64,000 bases of DNA. It comes from Roseomonas sp. E05. GTDB lineage: Bacteria; Pseudomonadota; Alphaproteobacteria; Acetobacterales; Acetobacteraceae. Each line of letters starts with the position of its first letter. The stretch's first letter is position 1. The DNA is taken from assembly GCF_030063475.1 (NCBI RefSeq), contig NZ_JASIRT010000012.1:62001-126000 (forward strand), read 5' to 3'. Under the pieces are notes generated by a model. It worked only from the letters and a program-made list of their open reading frames with translations. It did no database searches and was not told where the DNA came from. Shown here piece by piece: positions 45,530 through 54,493 of this stretch. Both the position numbers and the translations under genes were made by a program.

Positions 45530-46486
45530 ATGATTCAGAACGAGACGCCCTGGGAGCCGAGCCAGCGCTACCCGGACCCGCGCTTCCGCGCCTTCCATCC
45601 TTCCTTCCACCGCTTCCGGGCGATGAACGGGGCGGTGGAGAAGCTGGCCGGCGGCTGCCGCTGGGCGGAGGGGCCGGTCTGGTTCGGCGACCATCGCGCC
45701 CTGCTGTGGTCCGACATCCCGAACGACCGCATCCTGCGCTGGGACGAGGTCACCGGGCAGGTCACGGTGTTCCGCCAGTCCTCCAACTTCGCCAATGGCA
45801 ACACGCGGGACCGGCAGGGCCGGCTCGTCACCTGCGAGCATGGCGGCCGCCGCGTCACCCGCACCGAGCATGACGGCCGCATCACCGTGCTGGCCGACCG
45901 CTACGACGGCAAGCGGCTGAACTCGCCGAACGACGTCGTGGTGAAGTCGGACGGCAGCGTCTGGTTCACCGACCCGCCCTTCGGCATCGCCGGCCATATC
46001 GAGGGCCACAAGGCCGAGCCCGAGCTGCCGCACGGCGTCTACCGCATCGACGGCCAGACCGGCGCCGTGACGCTGCTGACCGACGAACTGGCCGGCCCCA
46101 ACGGCCTGGCCTTCTCGCCCGACGAGCGCATCCTCTATGTGGTGGAGAGCCGCGCCGAGCCGCGCCGCATCGCCGCCTATGACGTGACGGAAGACGGGCG
46201 CATCGCGAACCGCCGCGTGGCCGTGCAGGGCGAGCCGGGCGACACGCCGGACGGCTTCCGCCTGGACACCGAGGGCAATCTCTGGTGCGGCTGGGGCATG
46301 GGCGGGCCGGACTTCGACGGCGTCCGCGTGTTCAGCCCGCAGGGCGAGCCGCTCGGTCATATCGACCTGCCGGAACGCTGCGCCAATCTCTGCTTCGGTG
46401 GCCTTTACCGGAACCGGCTGTTCATGGCGGCCTCACGCTCGATCTACAGCGTGCTGCTGACGGTACAGGGCGTCGCAGGCGGCTGA
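45530..46486 (+). CDS. SMP-30/gluconolactonase/LRE family protein
   Basis: A 318-residue six-bladed beta-propeller lactonase-type enzyme. Metal-site motifs are WAEGPVWFGDHRALLWSDI (Glu), RLNSPNDVVVKSDGSVWFTDPPFG (Asn, Asp) and AGPNGLAFSPDERILYVVES (Asn/Asp). Relatives hydrolyse gluconolactone and other sugar or organophosphate lactones. It could feed 6-carbon acids into metabolism alongside zwf, but the genes are far apart. Start ATG is preceded by AAGGGAGAGAGG; the longer frame from 45479 lacks a site. Confidence 0.87.
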   Translation: MIQNETPWEPSQRYPDPRFRAFHPSFHRFRAMNGAVEKLAGGCRWAEGPVWFGDHRALLWSDIPNDRILRWDEVTGQVTVFRQSSNFANGNTRDRQGRLVTCEHGGRRVTRTEHDGRITVLADRYDGKRLNSPNDVVVKSDGSVWFTDPPFGIAGHIEGHKAEPELPHGVYRIDGQTGAVTLLTDELAGPNGLAFSPDERILYVVESRAEPRRIAAYDVTEDGRIANRRVAVQGEPGDTPDGFRLDTEGNLWCGWGMGGPDFDGVRVFSPQGEPLGHIDLPERCANLCFGGLYRNRLFMAASRSIYSVLLTVQGVAGG

Positions 46487-46494
46487 AAGCGGAG

Positions 46495-46744
46495 CAGGGG
46501 GCGCTGCCCCCTGATCCCCGCCGGGGTGGCAGTGCCACCCCGGACCCCGCCTTGCGTTTTTTGCTCTCAGGCTTCCAGGCGCGCGCTTGCCGGATGGCAG
46601 GAACATTCAAACGGCAGCGCATACGGCACCGGCAGTCGCCGGAGGGCCATGCCCTCCGGCGCGAAGCGATGCAGTGGCCGTTGCTGGCGGGGTCCGGGGG
46701 GATACTATCCCCCCGGCGGGGGCCCAGGGGGCAGCGCCCCCTGG
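46495..46744. repeat. Family 2 repeat, inverted pair of double hairpins
   Basis: Left arm: CAGGGGGC-GCT-GCCCCCTG (46495-46513), link, CCGGGGTGGC-agt-GCCACCCCGG (46521-46543), ACCCCGCC. Right arm, inverted: CGCCGGAGGGC-cat-GCCCTCCGGCG (46637-46661), a conserved link with ACTGCATCGCTTCGCG in reverse, CCGGGGGGAT-act-ATCCCCCCGG (46694-46716) and CCAGGGGGC-agc-GCCCCCTGG (46724-46744). It occupies nearly the whole 46487-46748 gap between the convergent SMP-30 and lipoprotein genes. Confidence 0.82.
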
Positions 46745-46748
46745 CCTT

Positions 46749-47048
46749 TCACCGCGGTGGCCCCGGCGATTCGACGCCGCCCGGCGAGGCGAGCCCGTTG
46801 CGACGCAGGCAGTCGCGATAGGCGCGCAGCTCCGCCACCCGCATGTCGTGCATCACCCGGTCCCGGTTGTTGGGGTTGTTCATGTTCAGCTGCCGGGCGA
46901 AGTCGTCCACGGACTGGGCCTTCCGCGCCTCATCGCGGCAGGCCGCCTGCACCGGCGAGAGCGGCTCGTCGGTCGGGATGGGGCTGGGCGTCCTGGCGCA
47001 GGCGGCGAGCAGCGGCAGCAGGGCCAGGAGAGGGAGGGTGCGCATCAT
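46749..47048 (-). CDS. Small lipoprotein
   Basis: A 99-residue protein with a lipoprotein signal: MMRTLPLLALLPLLAACART, lipobox LAAC at residues 14-17. The mature part (SPVQAACRDEARKAQSVDDFARQLNMNNPNNRDRVMHDMRVAELRAYRDCLRRNG) contains two further Cys that might form a disulfide and a conserved phospholipid-binding-like Asn-rich stretch. Family not recognised. The first ATG overlaps the nudC stop by four bases; the second Met is an equal candidate. Confidence 0.72.
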   Translation of the reverse strand: MMRTLPLLALLPLLAACARTPSPIPTDEPLSPVQAACRDEARKAQSVDDFARQLNMNNPNNRDRVMHDMRVAELRAYRDCLRRNGLASPGGVESPGPPR

Positions 47049-47971
47049 TCGGCCTCCAGCCAGTCCTCGATCAGCCGCCGCGCGATCGAGTCGAGGCGCG
47101 GCAGCGCGAAGCCGTGCTGCTCCGGGGCGCGGATCTCGGCGCGGGTGAACCAGCGCGCGTCGCGCAGCTCCTCCGGGTCGATGCTGATCTCGCCGGAGAG
47201 CGCCTCGGCATGGAAGCCGAGCATGATCGAGGCGGGGAAGGGCCAGGGCTGCGAGGAGTGGTAGTGCACCGCGCCGACCTGCACGCCGACCTCCTCCATC
47301 ACCTCGCGCCGCACCGCCTCCTCCAGGCTCTCGCCCGGCTCCACGAAGCCGGCCAGCGTCGAGTACATCACGCTGTTGGGGAAACGGGTGGAATGGCCGA
47401 GCAGGGCGCGAGGGCCGTCCGTCACCAGCATGATCACCGCCGGGTCGGTGCGCGGGAAGTGCTGCGCATTGCAGACCGTGCAGGCCATGGCATTGCCGGC
47501 CGAGCGCGGCTCGCAGGCGCCGCCGCAGACGCCGCAGAAGCGGTGCCGCACGCGCCAGTGCATCAGCCCGCGGGCATGCGCCAGCACGCTGGCCTCGCCC
47601 GGCGGCAGCAGGCCGGCCACGGCGCGCAGATCGGTGAAACCGCCGAAGCCCTCGGGGAGCAGGGGGAGGGGGTCCTCGGCGGCGGAGCAGTCCACCGCGA
47701 AGACCGGGCGGCCGTCCCACAGGCCCAGGAAGGCCCAGGGGCCGCCGGCCATGCGCACCGCCTCGGCGGCGGCGGGGGAGAGCAGGACGGCCTCCGGGTG
47801 GCCTTCCTCGACACCTCGCATCAGCGAGCGGCTGCGCCAGACCGGCACGTAGAGCGCCTCGGGCGAGCTCAGGGCGGCGTTGATGAAGTCGGCATCCTCC
47901 CGCCGGCCGGAGGCGCGGTCGAGGGGGCTGCCGGTATAGGCGTTGGGACGGGAAGCCGGGATGGACAGCAT
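47045..47971 (-). CDS. nudC: NAD(+) diphosphatase / NADH pyrophosphatase (Nudix)
   Basis: A 308-residue Nudix hydrolase. An N-terminal domain is followed by a zinc ribbon (FCGVCGGACEPR...CTVCNAQHFPRTDPAVI), the NudC signature, and the Nudix box GFVEPGESLEEAVRREVMEEVGV, then SQPWPFPASIMLGFHAEA, where the SQPWPFP motif is specific to NADH pyrophosphatases and RNA de-NADding enzymes. The start ATG reads MLSIPASRPNAYTG. It shares four bases with the lipoprotein gene downstream. Confidence 0.95.
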   Translation of the reverse strand: MLSIPASRPNAYTGSPLDRASGRREDADFINAALSSPEALYVPVWRSRSLMRGVEEGHPEAVLLSPAAAEAVRMAGGPWAFLGLWDGRPVFAVDCSAAEDPLPLLPEGFGGFTDLRAVAGLLPPGEASVLAHARGLMHWRVRHRFCGVCGGACEPRSAGNAMACTVCNAQHFPRTDPAVIMLVTDGPRALLGHSTRFPNSVMYSTLAGFVEPGESLEEAVRREVMEEVGVQVGAVHYHSSQPWPFPASIMLGFHAEALSGEISIDPEELRDARWFTRAEIRAPEQHGFALPRLDSIARRLIEDWLEAE

Positions 47972-48065
47972 GCTGCCCCGGACCCTGCCACGCGGCGGCC
48001 GCCCCGGCAACCGGCCGGGAGTTTCGCCACCCCCCCCTTGCTCCGGCGGGGGCCAGGCATGATAT

Positions 48066-48176
48066 TGGGCGGTGGAAGGTCGGCGGCGGACAGGCGCCTC
48101 GCCAACCCGGTCAGGTCCGGAAGGAAGCAGCCGCAACGAGTTTCCGTCTGGGTCGTTCCGCCGGTCTTCCACCGGA
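48066..48176 (+). ncRNA. ffs: Signal recognition particle RNA (4.5S-type)
   Basis: The universally conserved SRP core is present: CGCCAACCCGGTCAGGTCCG followed by GAAGGAAGCAGCCGCAACGAG. The ends pair: CGGTGGAAG (48070-48078) with CTTCCACCG (48166-48174), closing a roughly 105-nt hairpin of the small bacterial type. Location directly upstream of dnaX is the standard alphaproteobacterial position. Exact ends are estimated from the closing stem. Confidence 0.93.
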
Positions 48177-48254
48177 GGCCTCCCCCATCTGGCGGCCTTC
48201 CAAACTCCCGCCCCACGGCCCGCCGCGGCCAGCACCGGATTCACGCCGCGCGCC

Positions 48255-50129
48255 ATGCCAAGCGACCTGCTCCCCGACAGCCTCGACCAGCCGCCCCCGC
48301 CCGAGGGGCCGGGCCTGTTCGGCGAGGAGCCCGCGCCGGCCGCCGCTGCGCCCGCCCCGGCCGCCGCCGAGGCGCCGGCCACCCCCTACCGCGTCCTCGC
48401 CCGCAAGTACCGCCCGCAGACCTTCGCCGACCTGATCGGCCAGGAGGCGCTGGTGCGGACCTTGAGGAATGCCTTCGCGCAGAACCGGGTGGCGCATGCC
48501 TTCATGCTCACCGGCGTGCGCGGCGTCGGCAAGACCACCACCGCCCGCATCATCGCCCGCGCGCTGAACTGCGTCGGGCCGGACGGGAATGGCGGCCCGA
48601 CCGCCGATCCCTGCGGCGTCTGCCCGGAATGCCAGGCGATCCTGGCTGACCGCCACCCGGACGTGCTGGAGCTGGACGCCGCCTCCAACAACGGCGTGGA
48701 CAATATCCGCGAGCTGCGCGAGGCGGTGCGCTACCGCCCGGCCCGGGCGCGCTTCAAGGTCTATATCCTTGACGAGGTCCACATGCTCTCGACAGCGGCG
48801 TTCAACGCGCTGCTGAAGACGCTGGAGGAACCGCCGCCCCAGGTCAAATTCCTCTTCGCAACGACCGAGATCCGCAAGGTCCCGACCACCATCCTCTCGC
48901 GCTGCCAGCGCTTCGACCTGCGCCGCGTGCCGCAGGAGCAGCTGCGCGCGCATTTCGCCCGCATCGCCGAGGCCGAGGCCGTGCCCGCCTCCGAGGAGGC
49001 GCTGGCCATGGTCGCCCGCGCGGCGGACGGCTCGGTGCGCGACGGTCTTTCCCTGCTCGACCAGGCCATCGCCCAGGCCGCCGGCAGCCCGGAGGGCGTG
49101 CAGGCCAACCTGGTGCGGGACATGCTGGGCCTCGCGGACCGCGGCCTGCTCTTCGACCTGCTGGAGGCCACCTTCCAGGGCGACATCGCCGCCGTGCTGG
49201 CCGCCATGGACCGCGGGCATGAGCGCGGCGCCGATCCCGGCGTGGTGCTGGCCGACCTGCTGGACCTCACCCACACCCTGACCCGCCTGCGCGCCGTGCC
49301 CGCCCTGCGGCAGGACCCCGCGCTGCCCGAGGCGGAGCGGGTGCGCGGCGTGGCGCTGGCGGAAAAGCTTTCGGTGCCCGTGCTGGGCCGTGCCTGGCAG
49401 GTGCTGCTGAAGGGCATCAGCGAGGTGGCCGAGGCGCCGGACCGCCGCGCGGCGGCCGAGATGGTGCTGATCCGCCTCGCGCATCTGGCCGACATGCCGA
49501 CGCCGGGCGACCTGGTGAAGCGGCTGACCGAGGGCGGCGCCAGCCTTGCGCAGCCCGGAATGGCGCAGCCCGGCCTGGCACCCGGCGGCGGCGGCAGCCG
49601 TGCCATGGCCGGCGGCGGCGCCGTGATGGCCGCCGAGCCCGCTCCCGCCGCCCCGCCGCAGCCGCGCAACTTCCGCGAGGTGGTGGCGCTGGCCTCCGGC
49701 CGGGCGCCGATGCTGCATGCCCACCTGCTGCACCACACGCATCTGGTGGGTTTCGCCCCCGGCCGCATCGAGCTGCGCCAGACCGAGAACGCCCCGCGCG
49801 ACCTCGCCGCCCAGCTCTCGCGTCTGCTGCAGGAGCAGACCGGCAGCCGCTGGACCATCTCGCTGTCCAACGCGCCGGGCGAGCCGACCATCGCCGAGCA
49901 GCGCAGCCACGTCGCCAGCGAGCGGCTGGAGATGGCCAAGGCGCATCCCCTGGTGCAGTCCATCCTGCTCGCCTTTCCCGGCGCCCAGGTGGAGGCGCTG
50001 CGGGACGACAGCCTGGACGAATACGGCCTGCCGCCCATTCCGGAAGCGCCGGATGACGGGCCGGACTTCGCGCCGCCCGATGCCGAACCGGCCGATCTCG
50101 ACGACTTCGACCCATCCGATTCCACCTGA
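48255..50129 (+). CDS. dnaX: DNA polymerase III subunits gamma/tau
   Basis: A 624-residue clamp-loader ATPase. After a Pro/Ala-rich, acidic N-terminal extension (about 45 residues) comes YRVLARKYRPQTFADLIGQE, Walker A GVRGVGKTTTARIIARALNC near residue 88, a Cys4 zinc module (CVGP...CGVCPEC), Walker B YILDEVHML and the sensor LFATTEIRKVPTTILSRCQRF. The C-terminal tau part is full-length. No A-rich slippery heptamer for gamma production was seen. ATG 48255 has no good SD; the extension makes the exact start uncertain. Confidence 0.95.
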   Translation: MPSDLLPDSLDQPPPPEGPGLFGEEPAPAAAAPAPAAAEAPATPYRVLARKYRPQTFADLIGQEALVRTLRNAFAQNRVAHAFMLTGVRGVGKTTTARIIARALNCVGPDGNGGPTADPCGVCPECQAILADRHPDVLELDAASNNGVDNIRELREAVRYRPARARFKVYILDEVHMLSTAAFNALLKTLEEPPPQVKFLFATTEIRKVPTTILSRCQRFDLRRVPQEQLRAHFARIAEAEAVPASEEALAMVARAADGSVRDGLSLLDQAIAQAAGSPEGVQANLVRDMLGLADRGLLFDLLEATFQGDIAAVLAAMDRGHERGADPGVVLADLLDLTHTLTRLRAVPALRQDPALPEAERVRGVALAEKLSVPVLGRAWQVLLKGISEVAEAPDRRAAAEMVLIRLAHLADMPTPGDLVKRLTEGGASLAQPGMAQPGLAPGGGGSRAMAGGGAVMAAEPAPAAPPQPRNFREVVALASGRAPMLHAHLLHHTHLVGFAPGRIELRQTENAPRDLAAQLSRLLQEQTGSRWTISLSNAPGEPTIAEQRSHVASERLEMAKAHPLVQSILLAFPGAQVEALRDDSLDEYGLPPIPEAPDDGPDFAPPDAEPADLDDFDPSDST

Positions 50130-50157
50130 TTCCACCTGATTCCCTGGGGGAGAGCCC

Positions 50158-50499
50158 ATGAAGAACCTTGGCGCGATGATGAAGCAGGCCCAGCAGATGC
50201 AGGCCCGCATGCAGGAAATGCAGGCCAAGCTGGAGGCCATGACGGTCGAGGGCGCCGCCGGGGCCGGCATGGTCAAGGTGACGCTGACGGGCAAGGGCGA
50301 CCTGAAGCGCCTGGCCATCGACCCCAGCCTGATGGCGGCCGATGAGCGCGAGGTGCTGGAGGACCTGATCGTTGCCGCCCATGCCGACGCCAAGCAGAAG
50401 GTGGAGACGATGATGGCCGAGGAAATGCAGAAGGCCACGGCCGGGCTGAACATCCCGGGCATGGGCGGCGGCCTGGGCGGCTTCAAGCTGCCGTTCTGA
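50158..50499 (+). CDS. Nucleoid-associated protein, YbaB/EbfC family
   Basis: A 113-residue DNA-binding protein, [20 protein letters not shown] with the coiled N-terminal helix, then [28 protein letters not shown], the YbaB core, and a Gly/Met-rich tail. It binds DNA as a dimer. Order dnaX-ybaB-recR is conserved across bacteria. GGGGGAGAG precedes the ATG. Confidence 0.95.
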   Translation: MKNLGAMMKQAQQMQARMQEMQAKLEAMTVEGAAGAGMVKVTLTGKGDLKRLAIDPSLMAADEREVLEDLIVAAHADAKQKVETMMAEEMQKATAGLNIPGMGGGLGGFKLPF

Positions 50500-50501
50500 G
50501 C

Positions 50502-51107
50502 ATGTCGGGTGTGCGTGGCCCGGATCAGGTCGAGCGCCTGGTCGCCATGCTCGCCCGGCTCCCCGGCATGGGCCGGCGCAGCGCCCGCCGCGCCGCGCTG
50601 AAGCTGCTGCAGGACCCGGGCGGGCTGATGCTGCCGCTGGCGCAGTCGCTGCGCGAGACGGCGGAGGCGGTGCGCCCCTGCCGCATCTGCGGCAATCTCG
50701 ACACCCAGGACCCCTGCCGCATCTGCACCGACCCCTCCCGCGAGCAGGAGGTGCTCTGCGTGGTGGAAGGTGTGGCCGACCTCTGGGCGCTGGAGCGCGC
50801 CCATGTCCATCGCGGCCTGTACCATGTGCTGGGCGGGGTGCTTTCGGCGCTGGCCGGCGTCGGCCCGGAGGACCTGCGGGTGGCCGCGCTGCTGGAGCGC
50901 GTGGCGGCGGGGGAGGTGCGGGAGGTGATCCTGGCGCTGCCCGCAACCGTCGATGGCGCCACCACGGCGCACTACCTGACCGACCGCCTGCGCCCCTCGG
51001 GCGTCGCCGTCACCCAGCTCGCCCAGGGCGTGCCGATGGGCGGGGCGCTGGACGTGATGGACGACGGCACCCTGGCGGCGGCGCTGAAGGCGCGGCGCCC
51101 GGCGTGA
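50502..51107 (+). CDS. recR: Recombination protein RecR
   Basis: A 201-residue protein acting with RecO/RecF in gap repair. Helix-hairpin-helix RLPGMGRRSARRAALKLLQD is at the N-terminus, the Cys4 zinc finger is CRICGNLDTQDPCRICTDPS near residues 58-77, followed by the Toprim core LCVVEGVADLWALERA and C-terminal GVAVTQLAQGVPMGGALDVMDDGTL with the Walker B-like segment. It begins two bases after ybaB ends. Confidence 0.96.
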   Translation: MSGVRGPDQVERLVAMLARLPGMGRRSARRAALKLLQDPGGLMLPLAQSLRETAEAVRPCRICGNLDTQDPCRICTDPSREQEVLCVVEGVADLWALERAHVHRGLYHVLGGVLSALAGVGPEDLRVAALLERVAAGEVREVILALPATVDGATTAHYLTDRLRPSGVAVTQLAQGVPMGGALDVMDDGTLAAALKARRPA

Positions 51108-51150
51108 GGCGGGGCCGGCAGGGCACCGCCCCGCCGGCCCCGCCCGCCGC

Positions 51151-52872
51151 TCAGGCGAAGAGGAAGTCGCCGGCGCTCAGGCTGGCGGCCTCGACGCCGG
51201 CCAGGGTGATGCTGTCATCGGCATCGAGCTGGATCACGGCGCGCCCGCTCTGCGCGACGATCTGCAGCGCCTCGAAGCCCGTGAAGCCATAGGCGCTGAC
51301 GTCGATCCGGTCCTGGCCCGGCGCGAAGCCGTTGATGCGGTCGGTGCCGGAACCGGGGGCGAAGACGAAGCGGTCGGCACCCGCCCCGCCCAGCAGCACG
51401 TCGTCGCCGGCGCCGCCGATCAGCACGTCGTTGCCTTCGCCGCCCTCCAGGCGGTCGGTGTCCGCGCCGCCATCCAGCCGGTCGGCGCCCGCCCCGCCCA
51501 GCAGCACGTCGTCGCCGGCGCCGCCGAGCAGCACGTCGTTGCCCTCGCCACCCGTCAGGCGGTCGGCGCCCGCACCGCCGTCCAGCCGGTCGTTGCCGAT
51601 GCCGCCATCCAGCACGTCGTCGCCGTCATCGCCGAAGAGGCGGTCGTCGCCGGCGCCGCCGAACAGCCGGTCGTTGCCGGCCTGGCCGTAGAGGCCGTCA
51701 TTGCCCTCGCCGCCCTCCAGGCGGTCATCGCCATTGCCGCCGAGCAGCACGTCATTGCCGCCCAGGCCCTTGATGAGGTCCGCGCCGTTGCCGCCGGCGA
51801 TGTAGTCGATCACGTCGCCGCCGGTCAGGCGGTCATCGGCGTCCGTGGCGTCGCTGACCAGATAGGCGTTCAGCGTCTCGACGCCGATATCGGCGTTGTC
51901 GGTGAACAGGCCGTCCACGCCGAGCCTGATCAGCGCCAGGATCTCCTGCTCCGCCGTCTGCGGCGTGCCGTCCGGGTTCAGCGCCTGGAAGCTCTCCTCG
52001 GCGCGGACGGTGTAGGGGATCACCTCCAGCCCGGCGGCATGCGCGTTTTCCACCAGCGGGCTGACCGCCCCGGTCAGCGTGTAGCGCATCTCGGCCACGC
52101 CATCGCCATCGGCATCCACCGGCTCCGCCAGGCGCGCGCGCAGGCGGATGGCGTCCTTGCTGGGCCCCACCGCGTCGGCATAGCGCGCGATCGCCGCCAG
52201 GGCCTCGGGGGTGGAGGCGTTGCCGAGCTGCACCAGCGGGATGTCCACGCCGGCCGCCGGCATGATGCTGTCATGCAGGGCGATCAGGTTGCCGGATTCG
52301 AAGGACTGGATGTAGACGCGGTCGGGGTCGGTGAAGCCTTCCGCCACCAGCACCTCGATCAGCATCTCGCTGGTGTCGTAGCCGATCGACTCGAAATAGG
52401 TCGGGTGCTTGGTCTCGGGCGCGATGGCGATCTGGCGGCCCGTCTCGGCCTCGACCTGCTTCACCAGGCCGATGATCTCCTCCAGCGTCACGAGCTGGAA
52501 CTGCCCGTCATAGGACTGGCTCTCCGGCCGCGCGTCGCCGAGGCGTTCCTTGGCGCGCAGCGTCTTCAGCTCGTCGAGCGTGAAGTCCTCGATGAACCAG
52601 TCGGTGACGGTGGTGCCGTCGATCACCTTAGTGGTGCGGCGGTCGGCGAATTCCGGATGGTCGGCGACGTTCGTGGTGTCGGCCAGCAGCGGCTCGTGGC
52701 GGGCGATCAGGTGGCCGTCCTTGGTCGGCACCAGGTCGGGCTCGATGACCGAGACACCCATCTCGATCGCCAGCTTGTAGGCTTCCAGCGTGTGCTCGGG
52801 TCGGTAACCGCTGGCGCCGCGATGGGCGATGATGGTGGTGGGCAGGCCGTCAAGCGTGGCGAAGCTGACCAT
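51151..52872 (-). CDS. Glycerophosphodiester phosphodiesterase with RTX calcium-binding repeats
   Basis: A 573-residue two-part protein. Residues 1-340 form a GDPD TIM barrel: [19 protein letters not shown] supplies catalytic His/Arg and the PE(N/H)T motif, and [22 protein letters not shown] the Glu, Asp and second His. Residues about 347-502 are some 15 nonapeptide repeats of the type GGxGxDxLx ([20 protein letters not shown]), and the end ([20 protein letters not shown]) matches the M10/serralysin-type C-terminal domain. There is no N-terminal signal, so type I secretion via the C-terminus is expected, but no ABC exporter genes are nearby. It probably scavenges phosphodiesters outside the cell. 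Confidence 0.9.
   Translation of the reverse strand: MVSFATLDGLPTTIIAHRGASGYRPEHTLEAYKLAIEMGVSVIEPDLVPTKDGHLIARHEPLLADTTNVADHPEFADRRTTKVIDGTTVTDWFIEDFTLDELKTLRAKERLGDARPESQSYDGQFQLVTLEEIIGLVKQVEAETGRQIAIAPETKHPTYFESIGYDTSEMLIEVLVAEGFTDPDRVYIQSFESGNLIALHDSIMPAAGVDIPLVQLGNASTPEALAAIARYADAVGPSKDAIRLRARLAEPVDADGDGVAEMRYTLTGAVSPLVENAHAAGLEVIPYTVRAEESFQALNPDGTPQTAEQEILALIRLGVDGLFTDNADIGVETLNAYLVSDATDADDRLTGGDVIDYIAGGNGADLIKGLGGNDVLLGGNGDDRLEGGEGNDGLYGQAGNDRLFGGAGDDRLFGDDGDDVLDGGIGNDRLDGGAGADRLTGGEGNDVLLGGAGDDVLLGGAGADRLDGGADTDRLEGGEGNDVLIGGAGDDVLLGGAGADRFVFAPGSGTDRINGFAPGQDRIDVSAYGFTGFEALQIVAQSGRAVIQLDADDSITLAGVEAASLSAGDFLFA
51360..51830 (-). repeat. RTX nonapeptide-coding tandem repeats
   Basis: A tract of imperfect 27-base units rich in GGCGGCGCCGGCGACGAC on the minus strand, encoding the calcium-binding beta-roll of the glycerophosphodiesterase. 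The near-identical units (two copies of [20 protein letters not shown]-like sequence) suggest recent unit duplication. Confidence 0.85.
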
Positions 52873-53142
52873 GGCGGCGTTCTCCGTCTGGCGTGGGTGG
52901 CGGTCGCGGGAGGCGAGGAGCGGCACCGCTTCTCGCCTGGTGCGGGGTCCGCTTAGGCGGCGGAGATGGCGCCTGGATGATCGAGGGGTTACGGCAGTGT
53001 TATATTGGCGGGCCTGTGCCGGGCTGGCCGCGGCAGGAGAGATCCGGCAGGCGCGACCGCTGCGGAGGCAAAGCGGATTTTCCTTGAAATTCACGAATCC
53101 GTGATGAGAGAAAGGGGCTCTCCTCCAAAATCGAGGGTGGCC

Positions 53143-53613
53143 ATGACGACGATCGCCTGGGACGGGACCACGCTGGCTGCGGACCGCCGCATCAGCAGCG
53201 GCACGACGACCTACTCCACCACCAAGATCCGCCGCACCGACGATGGCCGCCTGATCGGCGCCACGGGCGATTTCGGCGTCTGCACGCAGATGCTGGAGTG
53301 GCTGGAGAAAGGCGGCGACCGCCCGAACTGCCAGGACAGCGACCGCTGGGCCTCGGCGCTGGAGATCCTGCCGGACGGCATCTGCTGGATGCACAACCGC
53401 GACAGCCGCTGGCCGGTGGAGGACGGTTTCGTCGCCATCGGCTCGGGGCGGGACTATGCCATGGCCGTCATGGCGCTCGGCCACGCGGCGGCGAAGGCGG
53501 TGGAGGTCGCCGCCCGCTTCGATCCCGGCACCGGCAACGGCATGGATCTGCTGGAGCTGACTCCGGCCGCCGCCGAGGCGGCGCCGGAGGACGGCATCAA
53601 GCTGGTGGCCTGA
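53143..53613 (+). CDS. Orphan Ntn hydrolase, HslV/proteasome-beta-like
   Basis: A 156-residue protein starting [20 protein letters not shown]. Removal of Met would expose Thr1 as the Ntn nucleophile; Asp in AADRR and Lys in STTKIRR occupy the positions of the proteasome Asp17 and Lys33. [20 protein letters not shown] and [29 protein letters not shown] continue the fold (the last resembling the Hsl[15 protein letters not shown]). It is shorter than HslV (188 here) and lacks a propeptide. Phage-encoded relatives are known. A start upstream (53104) would bury Thr1 and is disfavoured. It lies about 2.2 kb from true hslVU, read in the opposite direction. Confidence 0.75.
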   Translation: MTTIAWDGTTLAADRRISSGTTTYSTTKIRRTDDGRLIGATGDFGVCTQMLEWLEKGGDRPNCQDSDRWASALEILPDGICWMHNRDSRWPVEDGFVAIGSGRDYAMAVMALGHAAAKAVEVAARFDPGTGNGMDLLELTPAAAEAAPEDGIKLVA

Positions 53614-53620
53614 GGGGCCT

Positions 53621-54478
53621 TCAGGCGGTGCGATGCCTCGCCCGCGCCGCCAGCACCTCATAGGCCGAGCGCACGGCATCGGCGCCGTATTCCCGCTCCA
53701 GCCGCCGGACGCAGAAATGCGCGCGGGCGATGGCGCGGAAATGCTCGAGGAAGGCGAGGTTCACCGCCGCCCCCGCCGCCGCCCCGAGTACCGGCGCGGC
53801 CTGCACCGAGAGCTTGAACATCAGCGGCCCGGTGAAGCGCGCGGCAATGGCGGCGATGAAGCGCGGCAGCAGCGCCGCGCTCATGTTCGGCAGGAACTGC
53901 GCCAGCGCCAGGCGGGTGGCGAAGTAGCCGGTCTCGCTCGCATCGTCCGCCGGGTTGGGGCCACCCAGGGCGAAGACCTTCAGGCACTCGGCGCCGGTTT
54001 CGGGTTGCGTCGGGTCTTCCCCGGCGGCGGCGGCCTCGGCCCCGATCTGCCGCAGCAGCAGCGTGGTCGAGACCGGCAGCTCCACCAGCGTGCCGGGCAG
54101 GCCGAAGGCGCCGCCCGCCGCGCCGCTGGCGGCGGCGAGGCCGCGGTGCAGCCATTCCGTGCTGAGCCCCGGCAGGCTGCGCCCGGGCTCGCTGCGCATG
54201 GCGGCCTCCAGCGCCTTGGCCAGCGCCTTGCGCACCGCCGTGTCCACCATGCCCCGCGCCGCGGCGGGCAGCCGCGCGCGCAGCGCCTCCACCGGCGTGC
54301 CGGCCATGCCGGCGAGCCGCGCGGCGAGCGAGGACTCGTCGAGCACCCGCCGCGCCTCGGCGAGCTGCGCCTCGGCCTCGGCAGGCAGCGGCAGGGGCGC
54401 GGGCAGGGTCTCGCTGCGGGTTTCCCTCTGGGTTTCCCCCTGGCTCTCCCCCTGGGTTTCGCCGGTCGTTTCGCTCAT
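53621..54478 (-). CDS. EcsC family protein
   Basis: A 285-residue protein with an N-terminal low-complexity segment of Gly-Glu-Thr/Ser-Gln units ([19 protein letters not shown], residues 6-24) and then an EcsC domain: [30 protein letters not shown] and [13 protein letters not shown] with several amphipathic helices ([21 protein letters not shown]). EcsC proteins are membrane-associated, of unknown mechanism. It ends facing the orphan Ntn hydrolase (gap 7 bases, convergent) and begins 15 bases after hslU ends. Confidence 0.85.
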   Translation of the reverse strand: MSETTGETQGESQGETQRETRSETLPAPLPLPAEAEAQLAEARRVLDESSLAARLAGMAGTPVEALRARLPAAARGMVDTAVRKALAKALEAAMRSEPGRSLPGLSTEWLHRGLAAASGAAGGAFGLPGTLVELPVSTTLLLRQIGAEAAAAGEDPTQPETGAECLKVFALGGPNPADDASETGYFATRLALAQFLPNMSAALLPRFIAAIAARFTGPLMFKLSVQAAPVLGAAAGAAVNLAFLEHFRAIARAHFCVRRLEREYGADAVRSAYEVLAARARHRTA

Positions 54479-54493
54479 GCGCAGATGCCCCCG

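Noticed and set aside
48255-50129. Programmed frameshift producing a short gamma subunit from dnaX
   Set aside because: No A-AAA-AAG-type slippery sequence with a following hairpin was found; the only short A-run (near 49361) is GGAAAAGC.
48111-50972. A 953-codon open frame antisense to dnaX-ybaB-recR
   Set aside because: It is a shadow: composition is His/Gln/Gly-rich without domains, and the opposite strand carries three clearly recognised genes. Very long antisense frames are common at this GC content.
51360-51830. CRISPR-like or tandem repeat array
   Set aside because: The 27-base periodicity is inside a coding frame and encodes RTX calcium-binding nonapeptides.
53005-53142. N-terminal extension of the orphan Ntn hydrolase
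   Set aside because: It would bury the Thr expected to become the N-terminal nucleophile and is Arg/Gly-rich with no family similarity.
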